From the NCBI GenBank assembly GCA_003666325.1, contig QPIL01000108.1, positions 1-39,361 of the forward strand: 39,361 bases of DNA, given 5' to 3'. Below, in pieces: positions 27,431 through 34,370 of this stretch (positions are counted from its first letter, which is position 1; each line of letters begins with the position of its first letter). Source of the DNA: Methylococcales symbiont of Iophon sp. n. MRB-2018. Lineage in GTDB: Bacteria > Pseudomonadota > Gammaproteobacteria > Methylococcales > Methylomonadaceae. The notes beneath the pieces were generated by a model. That model made no database searches, was not told the origin of the DNA, and worked only from the letters and a program-made list of their open reading frames with translations. A program made the position numbers and the translations under genes.

Positions 27431-27853
27431 ATGACAATGACCATACATGTTGATATTGTAAGTGCAGAAAATGAGATTTTTTCTGGACTGGCAGAAATGG
27501 TTTTTGCTCCGGCTGAGCTGGGTGAAGTGGGTATTGCACCACGTCATGCCCCTTTAATTACCAACTTAGTTCCTGGTGAAGTACGCGTTAAAGTCAGTGA
27601 TACAGAAACAAATGATTATTATGTTTCTGGCGGTGTTTTAGAAGTACAACCGCATTTAGTCACTATTTTGGCAGATACAGCCATTAGAGCAAAAGACATT
27701 GATGAAGCTGCAGCCCTTGAAGCAAAAGCAAAAGCAGAGGAAATGTTGTCTGATAAATCGGGCAAAATTGATTACGCTAAAGCCCAAGCTGAACTATCTC
27801 AAGCCATGATGCAATTAAAAACTTTAGATCGATTAAGGAAAAAAGGCAGATAA
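27431..27853 (+). CDS. atpC: ATP synthase F1 subunit epsilon
   Basis: Regulatory subunit of the rotor. The 140-aa product has the beta-sandwich part ([38 protein letters not shown], and [25 protein letters not shown]) and a C-terminal helical hairpin ([26 protein letters not shown]). GAGGAGATATT is a good ribosome-binding site. It closes the operon; a weak inverted repeat TTTTTGAGA/TCTCAAAAA (27897-27931) lies downstream without a T-run. Confidence 0.96.
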   Translation: MTMTIHVDIVSAENEIFSGLAEMVFAPAELGEVGIAPRHAPLITNLVPGEVRVKVSDTETNDYYVSGGVLEVQPHLVTILADTAIRAKDIDEAAALEAKAKAEEMLSDKSGKIDYAKAQAELSQAMMQLKTLDRLRKKGR

Positions 27854-27936
27854 TTATCAGCTAATATTCTAAAGGGTTCGCATCCATAAACAGAGATTTT
27901 TGAGACAGAAAAAATAAAATTATCTCAAAAACCGTT

Positions 27937-28011
27937 CAAACAAATTGGCGCATTACTTTTCAGTTTGCTGAAGGGGATGTCGAAATTGTAAATTATGAGG
28001 ATTACCATTAG
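27937..28011 (+). pseudogene. C-terminal remnant of a HigB toxin gene
   Basis: The frame ending at the TAG of 28009-28011 encodes NWRITFQFAEGDVEIVNYEDYH. This is the C-terminal strand of HigB/RelE-type toxins, typically ending (N/D)WR(I/V)(T/I)F.F..GDA..V.Y.DYH. The N-terminal two-thirds is absent; the frame further left (SQKTVQT) is uncertain. The 8-base gap to the higA ATG is the usual toxin-antitoxin spacing. So the toxin has been lost and only the antitoxin survives. Confidence 0.7.
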
Positions 28012-28019
28012 GAGATACT

Positions 28020-28307
28020 ATGAAAATGTATAATCCACCTCATCTTGGCGAAATTATAAAAGGTTTATGGCTAGATCCAGCAAAAATAAGTATTACAGAT
28101 GCTGCTAAAGCTCTTGCTGTAAGTAGAAAAACACTGTCAAAAATAATTAATGGTAATGGGAATTTAACACCAGAAATGGCCGTTAGGTTATCAATAGCTT
28201 TAGGTGCTAGTCCTGAAAGTTGGATGGGGCATCAAGTTACATATCATCTTTGGCAAATTGAAAGGCATAAATTAGAACTGGGTGTGCAGATGTTAAATGT
28301 TGCATAA
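28020..28307 (+). CDS. higA: HigA-type antitoxin (XRE-family, 95 aa), cassette-borne
   Basis: HigA binds and neutralises the HigB ribosome-dependent RNase and represses its own operon. The protein begins MYNPPHLGEIIKGLWLDP, has a helix-turn-helix (SITDAAKALAVSRKTLSKIINGNGNLTPEMAVRLSIALG) and ends SPESWMGHQVTYHLWQIERHKLEL, the full antitoxin length. A TTAGGAGATACT ribosome-binding site precedes the ATG. Its stop codon (TAA) lies inside the R'' box of the attC at 28302-28358, the arrangement of a cassette gene. The partner toxin is truncated. Confidence 0.88.
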   Translation: MKMYNPPHLGEIIKGLWLDPAKISITDAAKALAVSRKTLSKIINGNGNLTPEMAVRLSIALGASPESWMGHQVTYHLWQIERHKLELGVQMLNVA

Positions 28308-28358
28308 CAAATCATTCCAGCCGACCGCTAACGTGGACTCTGAATTTTAGCGTTATAT
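28302..28358 (+). other. Orphan integron attC-like site 4 (57 bp), far from the cassette array
   Basis: GCATAAC (28302-28308) and GTTATAT (28352-28358) are the outer boxes. Compared with attC site 1 (195-251), about 51 of 57 positions are identical, including the first 32 except one. The differences cluster in the right inner arm, where pairing with CAGCCGACCGC is now weaker, so the site may be decayed. It directly follows higA; there is no other cassette beside it. Confidence 0.75.
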
Positions 28359-28399
28359 CCTCTTAAAAACTAAAACTTCATCAAAAAAGTATTTTTAAC

Positions 28400-28590
28400 T
28401 TACATTAGTTTTTCTGCTTGCTTAGACTTTTCGCCAGAGATGTAAAGGTAAGTGATGATATTAGTATCAACAACAATCATGGTCGGTCTTTATTCTTTGC
28501 GGCTGTTAATTCATTATTAGTTATAGGGTTGGCATCCGTCTTTGTTCTTAATGATTTAGCAACACATAAGCTGCTAATATAAGCACTATA
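28400..28590 (-). pseudogene. Remnant of a vapBC toxin-antitoxin pair
   Basis: On the minus strand, an ATG at 28480 starts MIVVDTNIITYLYISGEKS, the N-terminal beginning of a PIN-domain VapC toxin with its first catalytic Asp (VVDTN), and stops after 26 residues at 28400. Just upstream a frame ends in ...KTDANPITNNELTAAKNKDRP and its stop overlaps the toxin ATG (ATGA), as in vapBC pairs. The PIN domain is cut short and the antitoxin start is unclear, so both are non-functional. Positions 28358-28700 hold no other gene that I can support. Confidence 0.6.
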
Positions 28591-28700
28591 TTAGTATGTT
28601 TATTTATTGAATATGGTATTACCAGCAAAACCGCTCACCCATTAAGGCAACTTGCAACCAATAACCCACCCGTTTTGTAGCTTGTTTGTTGCGAGTTGCC

Positions 28701-29339
28701 TTACCATGTGTTTTTTGAAACAAATTTATCTAATGGTTTTGCTTTTGCCCAATTTTCTATTTCTAGCATAGGCTTTGGATAAAACTCATCAACATGCCCT
28801 AAACATAAAATAGCAATCGCCTGGCTACCATTAGGCATGTTTAACAAAGAGGCTAGTTGAGCAGGATCAAATAGTGATACCCACCCCATTCCTAAGCCTT
28901 CAGCTCTGGCAGCTAACCACATATTTTGTATAGCACAGGCTGATGATGCCAAATCCATTTCTGGTAAAGTACGACGTCCAAAAATATGGGATTGGCGTTG
29001 ATCTTTTAAGGCTACAACAATGAGTTCGGCGCAGGCTAAAATACCTTCTACTTTAAGTTTCATGAACTCATCTTCTCTTTCTGCTAACGCCTTTGCTGTT
29101 GTAATTCTTTCTTCTTCCACCAGTTGATGTAGCTTAATTCTGAGTTGTTGATCAGTAATTCTTATAAAATGCCAAGGCTGCATCAATCCTACGCTACCCG
29201 CTTGATGGGCTGCTTGTAATAGATTATGGATAATATTCGGATCAATAGGGTCAGGTAAAAAATGACGCATATCGCGACGTTCTGCTATGGCTTTATACAC
29301 AGCAGCACGTTCCTCGTCACTAAAGCGATGTTTATTCAT
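28701..29339 (-). CDS. bluB: 5,6-dimethylbenzimidazole synthase BluB
   Basis: BluB converts reduced FMN and oxygen into 5,6-dimethylbenzimidazole, the lower ligand of vitamin B12. The 212-aa nitroreductase-fold protein has RRDMRHFLPDPIDP, AAHQAGSVGLMQPWHFIRI, and EGLGMGWVSLFDPAQL, the motifs that set BluB apart from other nitroreductases. Its start overlaps the cobS stop (ATGA). The presence of bluB indicates that the cell makes its own lower ligand aerobically. Confidence 0.93.
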   Translation of the reverse strand: MNKHRFSDEERAAVYKAIAERRDMRHFLPDPIDPNIIHNLLQAAHQAGSVGLMQPWHFIRITDQQLRIKLHQLVEEERITTAKALAEREDEFMKLKVEGILACAELIVVALKDQRQSHIFGRRTLPEMDLASSACAIQNMWLAARAEGLGMGWVSLFDPAQLASLLNMPNGSQAIAILCLGHVDEFYPKPMLEIENWAKAKPLDKFVSKNTW

Positions 29340-30052
29340 GGGGTTAGGCTCAATAAAATACTCACTTCAACCAGTTCAACAGTTGCACCGTATACATCAC
29401 CAGTCACACCGCCTAATCGTTTGTTGGCAAGTAAACGGATGATAAAAATTGTCAGTAGCATAACGATAACAGAGCTAATATTCAAAATAAACACGCTCAT
29501 CAATAACCCTATTAAAATAGTTATTTTGACTTCAACAGAGGGTAAATTTGCTATTATTTTTTCACCTAATCCGCCGAGTCTTACATAATGACTTGTAGAC
29601 ATTAAGATTAAAATAGCGAGTCTTCCTAACAACGGAGTCCATAGTAAAGCATTGACATTTTGTTGTTCCAGAACGCTAATAATCAATGACCATTTGAGTA
29701 ATAAAACCAAAACCAAAACCACTACAGCTATCGGTCCTGATGCGGGATCTTTCATAATATCCAGACTACGCTGCTGGTCGCCAAAACCGCCCACCCAAGC
29801 ATCTGCGCAATCAGCTAATCCATCAAGGTGCAGACCGCCTGTTAATAAAACCCATAGAATCAAAATAAGAGAGGCTTGAGTAAAAATAGAATAAGGGGTA
29901 ATTAATTGTGAACTGGCAACTAAGAAGCCACCTATGAGCAGTCCGATAACAGGGTAAAAAAGGGAGGATTGAGCTAACTGTTTATCACTGACATCGAGTG
30001 AATGCGTAGGGATAATCGTTAAAAACTGAAGTGCTAATAGAAATGGATTCAT
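29336..30052 (-). CDS. cobS: Adenosylcobinamide-GDP ribazoletransferase (CobS)
   Basis: Joins adenosylcobinamide-GDP with alpha-ribazole to form cobalamin in the membrane. The 238-aa chain has FLTIIP near the start, GLHLDGLADCADAWVGG, MKDPASGPIAVV, and KRLGGVTGDVYGATVELVE, all classic. About six membrane helices are visible. The start MNPFLLALQFLT at 30052 is chosen; the longer frame from 30094 is repeat-derived DNA (GTTCCCACGC hairpin). Overlaps bluB by four bases. Confidence 0.94.
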   Translation of the reverse strand: MNPFLLALQFLTIIPTHSLDVSDKQLAQSSLFYPVIGLLIGGFLVASSQLITPYSIFTQASLILILWVLLTGGLHLDGLADCADAWVGGFGDQQRSLDIMKDPASGPIAVVVLVLVLLLKWSLIISVLEQQNVNALLWTPLLGRLAILILMSTSHYVRLGGLGEKIIANLPSVEVKITILIGLLMSVFILNISSVIVMLLTIFIIRLLANKRLGGVTGDVYGATVELVEVSILLSLTP

Positions 30053-30057
30053 TAAGC

Positions 30058-30100
30058 AGGACTCAGGGGTTAGGTATGTTCCCACGCAGAGCATGGGAAC
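30058..30100. repeat. Heptamer trace plus REP-like hairpin upstream of cobS
   Basis: AGGACTCAGG (about 30059-30067) belongs to the heptamer family seen elsewhere. GTTCCCA (30078-30084) pairs with TGGGAAC (30094-30100) around CGCAGAGCA. The hairpin separates the cold-shock/TM2 gene from cobS. Confidence 0.55.
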
Positions 30101-30122
30101 GGGATATTATGGCTGTGGTCAA

Positions 30123-30557
30123 TTATTTTAAAGATCGTCCTTTAGCATCTTTATTAATGAGTCCACCAAAAATTAAAAATCCTTCAATAAAACCCCAAAT
30201 CACTGCAAATCCTGGGGCACCAAGAAACAACATGATCCCTGTCAGTAATATTTGAAAAAAAGCAGTTCTATAAAACCCCAGGTATATTCTGTGTGAACCA
30301 AGAAAGCCGAAGAGTAAACCCAGTAATGCGGCTATTACACGACGTTTAACAGGCACCATAGTATGTTGAACAATACCATCAATTGAACTTATCCCCGTTG
30401 CACTACCATCATCTTCAGGCATAAAATCAACATCATCGCCTACTTCAGGCTCTTTATCTAAGCCCCAGTCATCAATATGGAACTCATAAAACTTATCTTC
30501 GCATTTGATAGCACCCGTTTGACGCTCATCATCATAACTTTCAATATGACCAATCAT
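30123..30557 (-). CDS. Cold-shock-like domain fused to a TM2 membrane domain (144 aa)
   Basis: Residues 1-65 (IGHIESYDDERQTGAIKCEDKFYEFHIDDW, followed by GDDVDFMPEDDGSATGI) have the G-x-I...G.I....F.FH..D pattern of an OB-fold cold-shock-like domain. Residues 70-140 (KRRVIAALLGLLFGFLGSHRIYLGFYRTAF, then GAPGFAVIWGFIEGFLIFGG) are a TM2 domain: two helices with a short turn. The fusion is found in several gammaproteobacteria. Its role is unknown; RNA or nucleic-acid binding at the membrane is an inference. It lies between cobT and cobS on the same strand. Confidence 0.82.
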   Translation of the reverse strand: MIGHIESYDDERQTGAIKCEDKFYEFHIDDWGLDKEPEVGDDVDFMPEDDGSATGISSIDGIVQHTMVPVKRRVIAALLGLLFGFLGSHRIYLGFYRTAFFQILLTGIMLFLGAPGFAVIWGFIEGFLIFGGLINKDAKGRSLK

Positions 30558-30571
30558 TAATTATTTACCTA

Positions 30572-31615
30572 CTATTTTGTTATTGTTATTTTTGCCTGTT
30601 CAAAGGTAGCCATTTCATTATGTATTTTGCACGCCATTTGCATTAAAGGAACAGCGAGGACTGCACCACTTGCCTCCCCTAAACGTAGATCCAAGTCTAA
30701 TAATGGGCGAGCTTGCAGGTGTTGTAAAACACATTGATGCCCCTGTTCATGTGAGCGATGTGCATAAAAAAACCATGGTTTTGCTTCGGGGTTAATTTTA
30801 ATAGCCAATAGTGCAGCTACACTGGCAATAAAACCATCAACCAGAACAGGCAAACCCTGTTGTGCAGCATAAAGATAAGCACCTAACAAAGCAGCAATTT
30901 CAAAACCACCCAAGTATTGTATTACTTTCAAAGGAGATATTAAAAAGTTTTTATGTAAATCAATTGCTTTTTCGATAACTTTAGCTTTATGTGCAATTTT
31001 ATCTGCATTTAAACCCGCTCCCGCACCAGTGAGTTGTTGCACTGTTAAGCCGGTTAAAACTACTGCGATAGCACTGGCGCTAGTGGTATTGGCAATACCC
31101 ATTTCTCCGCCAATAAAAAGCTGGCTTTGTTGGCTTATTGCTCTTTCGATGGCATGTTTGCCAGTATTGATTGCTAGCTGCAACTGCTTATGACTCATTG
31201 CTGCCTGTTTAATAAAGTTTGCAGTACCACAACCTGCTCTTTCAATAATTACCTTGTCATTTTCAATAGTTTTAAGCAAGCCAACGTCAACTACTTCAAA
31301 ATTGGCAGCAACATAATTAGATAAAATATTAATTGCAGCACCGCCACAAGTAAAGTTCCTTACCATTTCGGCAGTAACTGCTTGAGGAAAAGCAGAGACA
31401 GACTCATTGGCAACGCCATGATCAGCAGCAAAAACAGAAACCCATATTCTATCAACACTGGGCTGCTTGTTTTTTTGTAAAGAAGCTAAACGGGCTGCAA
31501 TTTCTTCCAACAGACCCAAGGATCCAAGTGGTTTGGTTAATTGAGCTTGTCGCCCAAGAGCCTGCTTATAGTAAGAAACATCAGCACGCGGTATTTTATT
31601 GTTTAACCAATCCAT
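30572..31615 (-). CDS. cobT: Nicotinate-nucleotide-dimethylbenzimidazole phosphoribosyltransferase (CobT)
   Basis: Makes alpha-ribazole phosphate from DMB and nicotinate mononucleotide. The 347-aa protein shows LTKPLGSLGLLEEIAARLA near the start, AADHGVANESVSAFPQAVTAEMV, GEMGIANTTSASAIA, and LDLRLGEASGAVLAVPL carrying the catalytic glutamate. Length and motifs are normal. Three bases separate the cobU stop and the cobT start. Confidence 0.96.
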   Translation of the reverse strand: MDWLNNKIPRADVSYYKQALGRQAQLTKPLGSLGLLEEIAARLASLQKNKQPSVDRIWVSVFAADHGVANESVSAFPQAVTAEMVRNFTCGGAAINILSNYVAANFEVVDVGLLKTIENDKVIIERAGCGTANFIKQAAMSHKQLQLAINTGKHAIERAISQQSQLFIGGEMGIANTTSASAIAVVLTGLTVQQLTGAGAGLNADKIAHKAKVIEKAIDLHKNFLISPLKVIQYLGGFEIAALLGAYLYAAQQGLPVLVDGFIASVAALLAIKINPEAKPWFFYAHRSHEQGHQCVLQHLQARPLLDLDLRLGEASGAVLAVPLMQMACKIHNEMATFEQAKITITK

Positions 31616-31618
31616 TAA

Positions 31619-32140
31619 TTATTTTAAAACTTGAGGCAAGCCTGCCGTGACTAAAACAACACGATTACTTAAAGAAGCAATTTGTTGATGTAACAAGCCT
31701 GTTTCATCAACAAAGTAGCGTGTCATTTTATCCATAGGGATAACAGCTAAACCAATTTCATTACTGACTAGAATGAGATGCCCAGAAAATGATGACAAAG
31801 CCTTATATAAAGCCTTTGTCTCTGTTTTAAACAGACTGTGTTGTAATTCACCTTGCTGATTAAATAAGATATTACTAAGCCATAATGTCAAACAATCAAC
31901 CAATAAACAGGTCTCTGAATTATTATGATTATTTATGATTTTTGCTAATTTAACGGGTTCTTCAACGGTTTGCCAATGCTTAGGTCTTCTTTTTTGATGG
32001 CTAGAAATTCTAGATTGCATTTCTGCATCTCTGGCTTCGGCAGTGGCAATATAAATGACGGGTTTTTCTGAAGCAGAGGCTTGTTGTTCTGCATAACGAC
32101 TTTTACCAGAACGAATACCACCCAGTACCAATTCAATCAT
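31619..32140 (-). CDS. cobU: Adenosylcobinamide kinase/guanylyltransferase (CobU)
   Basis: Phosphorylates adenosylcobinamide and adds GMP. The 173-aa protein has the P-loop GGIRSGKS (residues 7-14), YIATAEARDAEMQSRISSHQKRRPKHWQTVEEP with the guanylated histidine region, LLVDCLTLWLSN and LVSNEIGLAVIP. All typical. It overlaps the preceding universal-stress gene by 8 bp and is followed at once by cobT. A cobalamin riboswitch was sought upstream and not seen. Confidence 0.95.
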   Translation of the reverse strand: MIELVLGGIRSGKSRYAEQQASASEKPVIYIATAEARDAEMQSRISSHQKRRPKHWQTVEEPVKLAKIINNHNNSETCLLVDCLTLWLSNILFNQQGELQHSLFKTETKALYKALSSFSGHLILVSNEIGLAVIPMDKMTRYFVDETGLLHQQIASLSNRVVLVTAGLPQVLK

Positions 32141-32438
32141 TTTTTAAACGAACTGCCAAAACATCACAAGCGGCATGATGTAAAACTGCATTAGCCGTTG
32201 AAGCTAATAATAATGCTAAACCATGTCGTCCATGAGATCCGACTACAAGCAGATCAACATTTTGCTGTTTTGCTATGCTGACAATTTTACGTTTTGGACT
32301 ACCTAGCTCCATATACTGCTTAGTTTCCAAAATATCAGAATCTGCTGCCATTTTAGCTAATTGTTTTGCCCTATCAGCTACTTCTGATGCATGTTCAGTA
32401 AAATCTGCCGCTAAAAGAATATGTTGATAACAAGGCAT
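32133..32438 (-). CDS. Universal stress protein with an internal deletion (101 aa)
   Basis: UspA proteins are about 140 residues. This one has the N-terminal strand QHILLAADFTEHASEVADRAKQLAK and then continues directly with MAADSDILETKQYMELGSPKRKIV, LLVVGSHGRHGLALLLASTANAVLHHAACDVLAVR. The ATP-binding G-S-H-G-R-H-G loop is intact. About 35-40 residues, covering the second strand and helix, are missing in frame. It may be functional as a smaller dimer, or be degraded. It overlaps cobU by 8 bp. Confidence 0.8.
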   Translation of the reverse strand: MPCYQHILLAADFTEHASEVADRAKQLAKMAADSDILETKQYMELGSPKRKIVSIAKQQNVDLLVVGSHGRHGLALLLASTANAVLHHAACDVLAVRLKND

Positions 32439-32447
32439 GTTTACTTC

Positions 32448-32963
32448 CTATTCCGTTAATAGAACTTCGGGAAAAAAAGTTCCCATCACTTGATATGAGG
32501 TCAAAATATACATCAATGAAACAACTAAGCCAAATAGCAAAGGACGATCCAGCGCATGACTAAAAATATGTCCAGAAACTGCCCAGTGCCATACCATTAA
32601 CAAAAGGATAGCAATAGTGGCCAAGCCATTATTTTGAGTCGTCAGGGTAGCCATTGAAGGTAAAGCAATAAAACTGATTAATGCATCTGTAGCCATTAAG
32701 GCACAGACGGTTTGTTGGTAACGCGCAGGTTTATCAGTAATTAACAAAATCGCCCAAGATAAACCCATGATTAGTAAAATTTCTACTGCAACCTGCATAA
32801 TTGCAGTAGACCAACTGGTGTTTAAAATGAGGATTAAAAAACTAATGGTTGCGTAAACTGGGATTAATAACCGAATCAGGGTATTTGAGGCAGGTATATC
32901 TTGCGGCCTTTTTTTAAAAATACAAATGCCAAAAATTAAACTCAATAGCTCATACATATCCAA
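32448..32963 (-). CDS. Multi-pass membrane protein of unknown function (171 aa)
   Basis: Five hydrophobic helices are visible: about residues 27-45, 53-75, 86-105, 112-128 and 140-160. There is a basic start (FKKRPQDIPASNTL) and a YILTSYQVMGTFFPEVLL end. No known family recognised. It sits just upstream of the short Usp and cobU on the same strand, with 9 bp to the Usp start, so it may be cotranscribed with the cobalamin genes. Possible transport or membrane-support role is unproven. Confidence 0.7.
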   Translation of the reverse strand: MDMYELLSLIFGICIFKKRPQDIPASNTLIRLLIPVYATISFLILILNTSWSTAIMQVAVEILLIMGLSWAILLITDKPARYQQTVCALMATDALISFIALPSMATLTTQNNGLATIAILLLMVWHWAVSGHIFSHALDRPLLFGLVVSLMYILTSYQVMGTFFPEVLLTE

Positions 32964-32980
32964 GCTCCATTCATTTTGAT

Positions 32981-33232
32981 TTATCTTTGATGCATCCAGC
33001 GGTAATAAAGATTGCCATCATCACATTTCCAACTGGATTTTTGCGTACCATAATAATCTTTTTGCAATTTGCAATGGTGTTCCGCACTAAATTGATCCCA
33101 GTTAGCATCATCCACATTAACACTAAAATAGAGATTGTATAATGTGATAATAGCTATTGCGAAGACTAGGTAAAGAACAAAGTCAAAAGGCTTATTAGCC
33201 ATAGTTTCAATAATACTTTTTTTCTTATTCAT
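32981..33232 (-). CDS. Small single-pass membrane protein (83 aa)
   Basis: One hydrophobic helix (residues 17-37: FVLYLVFAIAIITLYNLYFSV) after a basic start. The soluble part has three cysteine-containing or aromatic elements (EHHCKLQKDYYG, SSWKCDDGNLYYRWMHQR). A later ATG (33202, MANKPFDF) is an alternative start; neither has a strong ribosome-binding site. The KxWxCDDG..YYR ending resembles several small gammaproteobacterial proteins that I cannot name. Confidence 0.6.
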   Translation of the reverse strand: MNKKKSIIETMANKPFDFVLYLVFAIAIITLYNLYFSVNVDDANWDQFSAEHHCKLQKDYYGTQKSSWKCDDGNLYYRWMHQR

Positions 33233-33287
33233 TTTGGTTTCATTGTCAATATTACATGAGTAGATTTATAACACAGAATTTAATCTA

Positions 33288-33806
33288 CTAAGGAGGAGAA
33301 TACCGATTATCCAAAGTGTTATCTATTTTAACCGTCAGGCTTTCAACCGTTTTAATAGTGACTTTTTTGTTTGAGCCTTTCGCTTCAGAAATATAATTAC
33401 CAATCAGCCTAGAATCGCTCACCCTAATTAAATGCCCCATCATATAAGCGAACAAAAAACTGGGTTTATGTAATCTGCCAACCAGCACATAATCAGCATC
33501 AAATTGTTTGGCTAATTTTGCCGCAACATCATGGTGATCAAACAAATAGCCAATACCTCCCTCTGCCTTTTTTTGACTATTCGCATCAATTTTAATAATC
33601 ACATAACCCGCTTTACGCAACGCATTTTCTAATAACGGTTTAATAGATGCCGTGCGTTTTATCTCGGCGGGGATTTTGGGTGCTAATGTTAAATCTTTTA
33701 GTTCAAAATCCAGAATTGCGATTTTAGTCTCCGCAAAGACAACAGTATTGACAAGACAAAGTATGATTATTCTCAATATAAAATATTTGCAGACGATTTT
33801 TATCAT
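33288..33806 (-). CDS. DUF3280/DUF2380-like secreted protein (172 aa)
   Basis: A signal peptide (residues 1-25, ILRIIILCLVNTVVFA) leads into TKIAILDFELKDLTLAPKIPAE, AGYVIIKID, HHDVAAKLAKQFDADYVLVGRLHKPSFLFAYMMGHLI, features of DUF3280/DUF2380 proteins. These small periplasmic proteins occur in methylotroph gene neighbourhoods, but no function is established. The ATG lies two bases from the end of the repeat element at 33808-34296, so its native promoter has been replaced. Confidence 0.75.
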   Translation of the reverse strand: MIKIVCKYFILRIIILCLVNTVVFAETKIAILDFELKDLTLAPKIPAEIKRTASIKPLLENALRKAGYVIIKIDANSQKKAEGGIGYLFDHHDVAAKLAKQFDADYVLVGRLHKPSFLFAYMMGHLIRVSDSRLIGNYISEAKGSNKKVTIKTVESLTVKIDNTLDNRYSPP

Positions 33807-33807
33807 A

Positions 33808-34296
33808 AGACCTTAGCATAACTCTGGAACGGACAAAAAAAGTGATAGAATTTTTCAGGTTTTAGTCAAAATACAAGTGTAATACCATGTTCAACAAATA
33901 AATACACCAATCTAGCACTCATATTATCACCTTATGAGCACACTAAAAATAGGGGCTTATTGTATAGTTTCACCACGTTGTACCATGATTTTTGATTAGT
34001 TCTGGTGCGTGGAACGCACCCTACGGATCTTCTGGGGATAACCTTAGAAGTAGGGTGCGTTCCACGCACCAGAACTAAGGACTAAGTCCTTTTTTAGGCT
34101 GATAGAGGTGGTTTTTTGTTTGGGTTTTTAAGGGTTGACTAAATACACCAATCTAGCAATCATATTAGGATATTTATTTGTTGAATATGGTTTTAGTCAA
34201 AATACAAGTGTAATAGTGAGGAGCTATTGCGCGTTATTTTGGCTGAAAGATGAAAAACTTCTAGCCTTTTTTATCCGTTCCAGAGTTATGAGGTCT
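33808..34296. mobile_element. MITE-like non-autonomous element (489 bp) with 30-bp terminal inverted repeats
   Basis: The left end (33808-33840) and the complement of the right end (34267-34296) match apart from a 3-base gap and one substitution; both contain ATAACTCTGGAACGGA. Inside: a copy of GGTTTTAGTCAAAATACAAG at both flanks, and a perfect 29-bp inverted repeat (33996-34024 with 34050-34078) built on GGTGCGTGGAACGCACC. Also a segment (34095-34140) shared with the IS5-like remnant end. No transposase is encoded. It lies between two genes and separates DUF3280 from bamD. Confidence 0.75.
33996..34078. repeat. Perfect 29-bp inverted repeat (REP-like hairpin)
   Basis: TTAGTTCTGGTGCGTGGAAC begins one arm (33996-34024) and its exact complement forms the other (34050-34078) with a 25-base loop. 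Each arm is itself a palindrome (GGTGCGT-GGA-ACGCACC). A single arm with 44 identical bases recurs at 39169-39212. Confidence 0.85.
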
Positions 34297-34370
34297 CTAA
34301 GTGGTTTTTATCGGTTTCTATGGCGCTGGAATCGCGCCAGTTATGGTCTACAATTTCACCTTTTTATTTT

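Noticed and set aside
27897..27931. Rho-independent terminator after atpC
   Set aside because: The inverted repeat TTTTTGAGA/TCTCAAAAA is AT-rich, has a 17-base loop and no T-run behind it, so it was not called.
32140..33900. Possible cobalamin riboswitch upstream of cobU
   Set aside because: No conserved B12-box (GCCACTG-type) or paired arms could be found on the minus strand upstream of the cluster.
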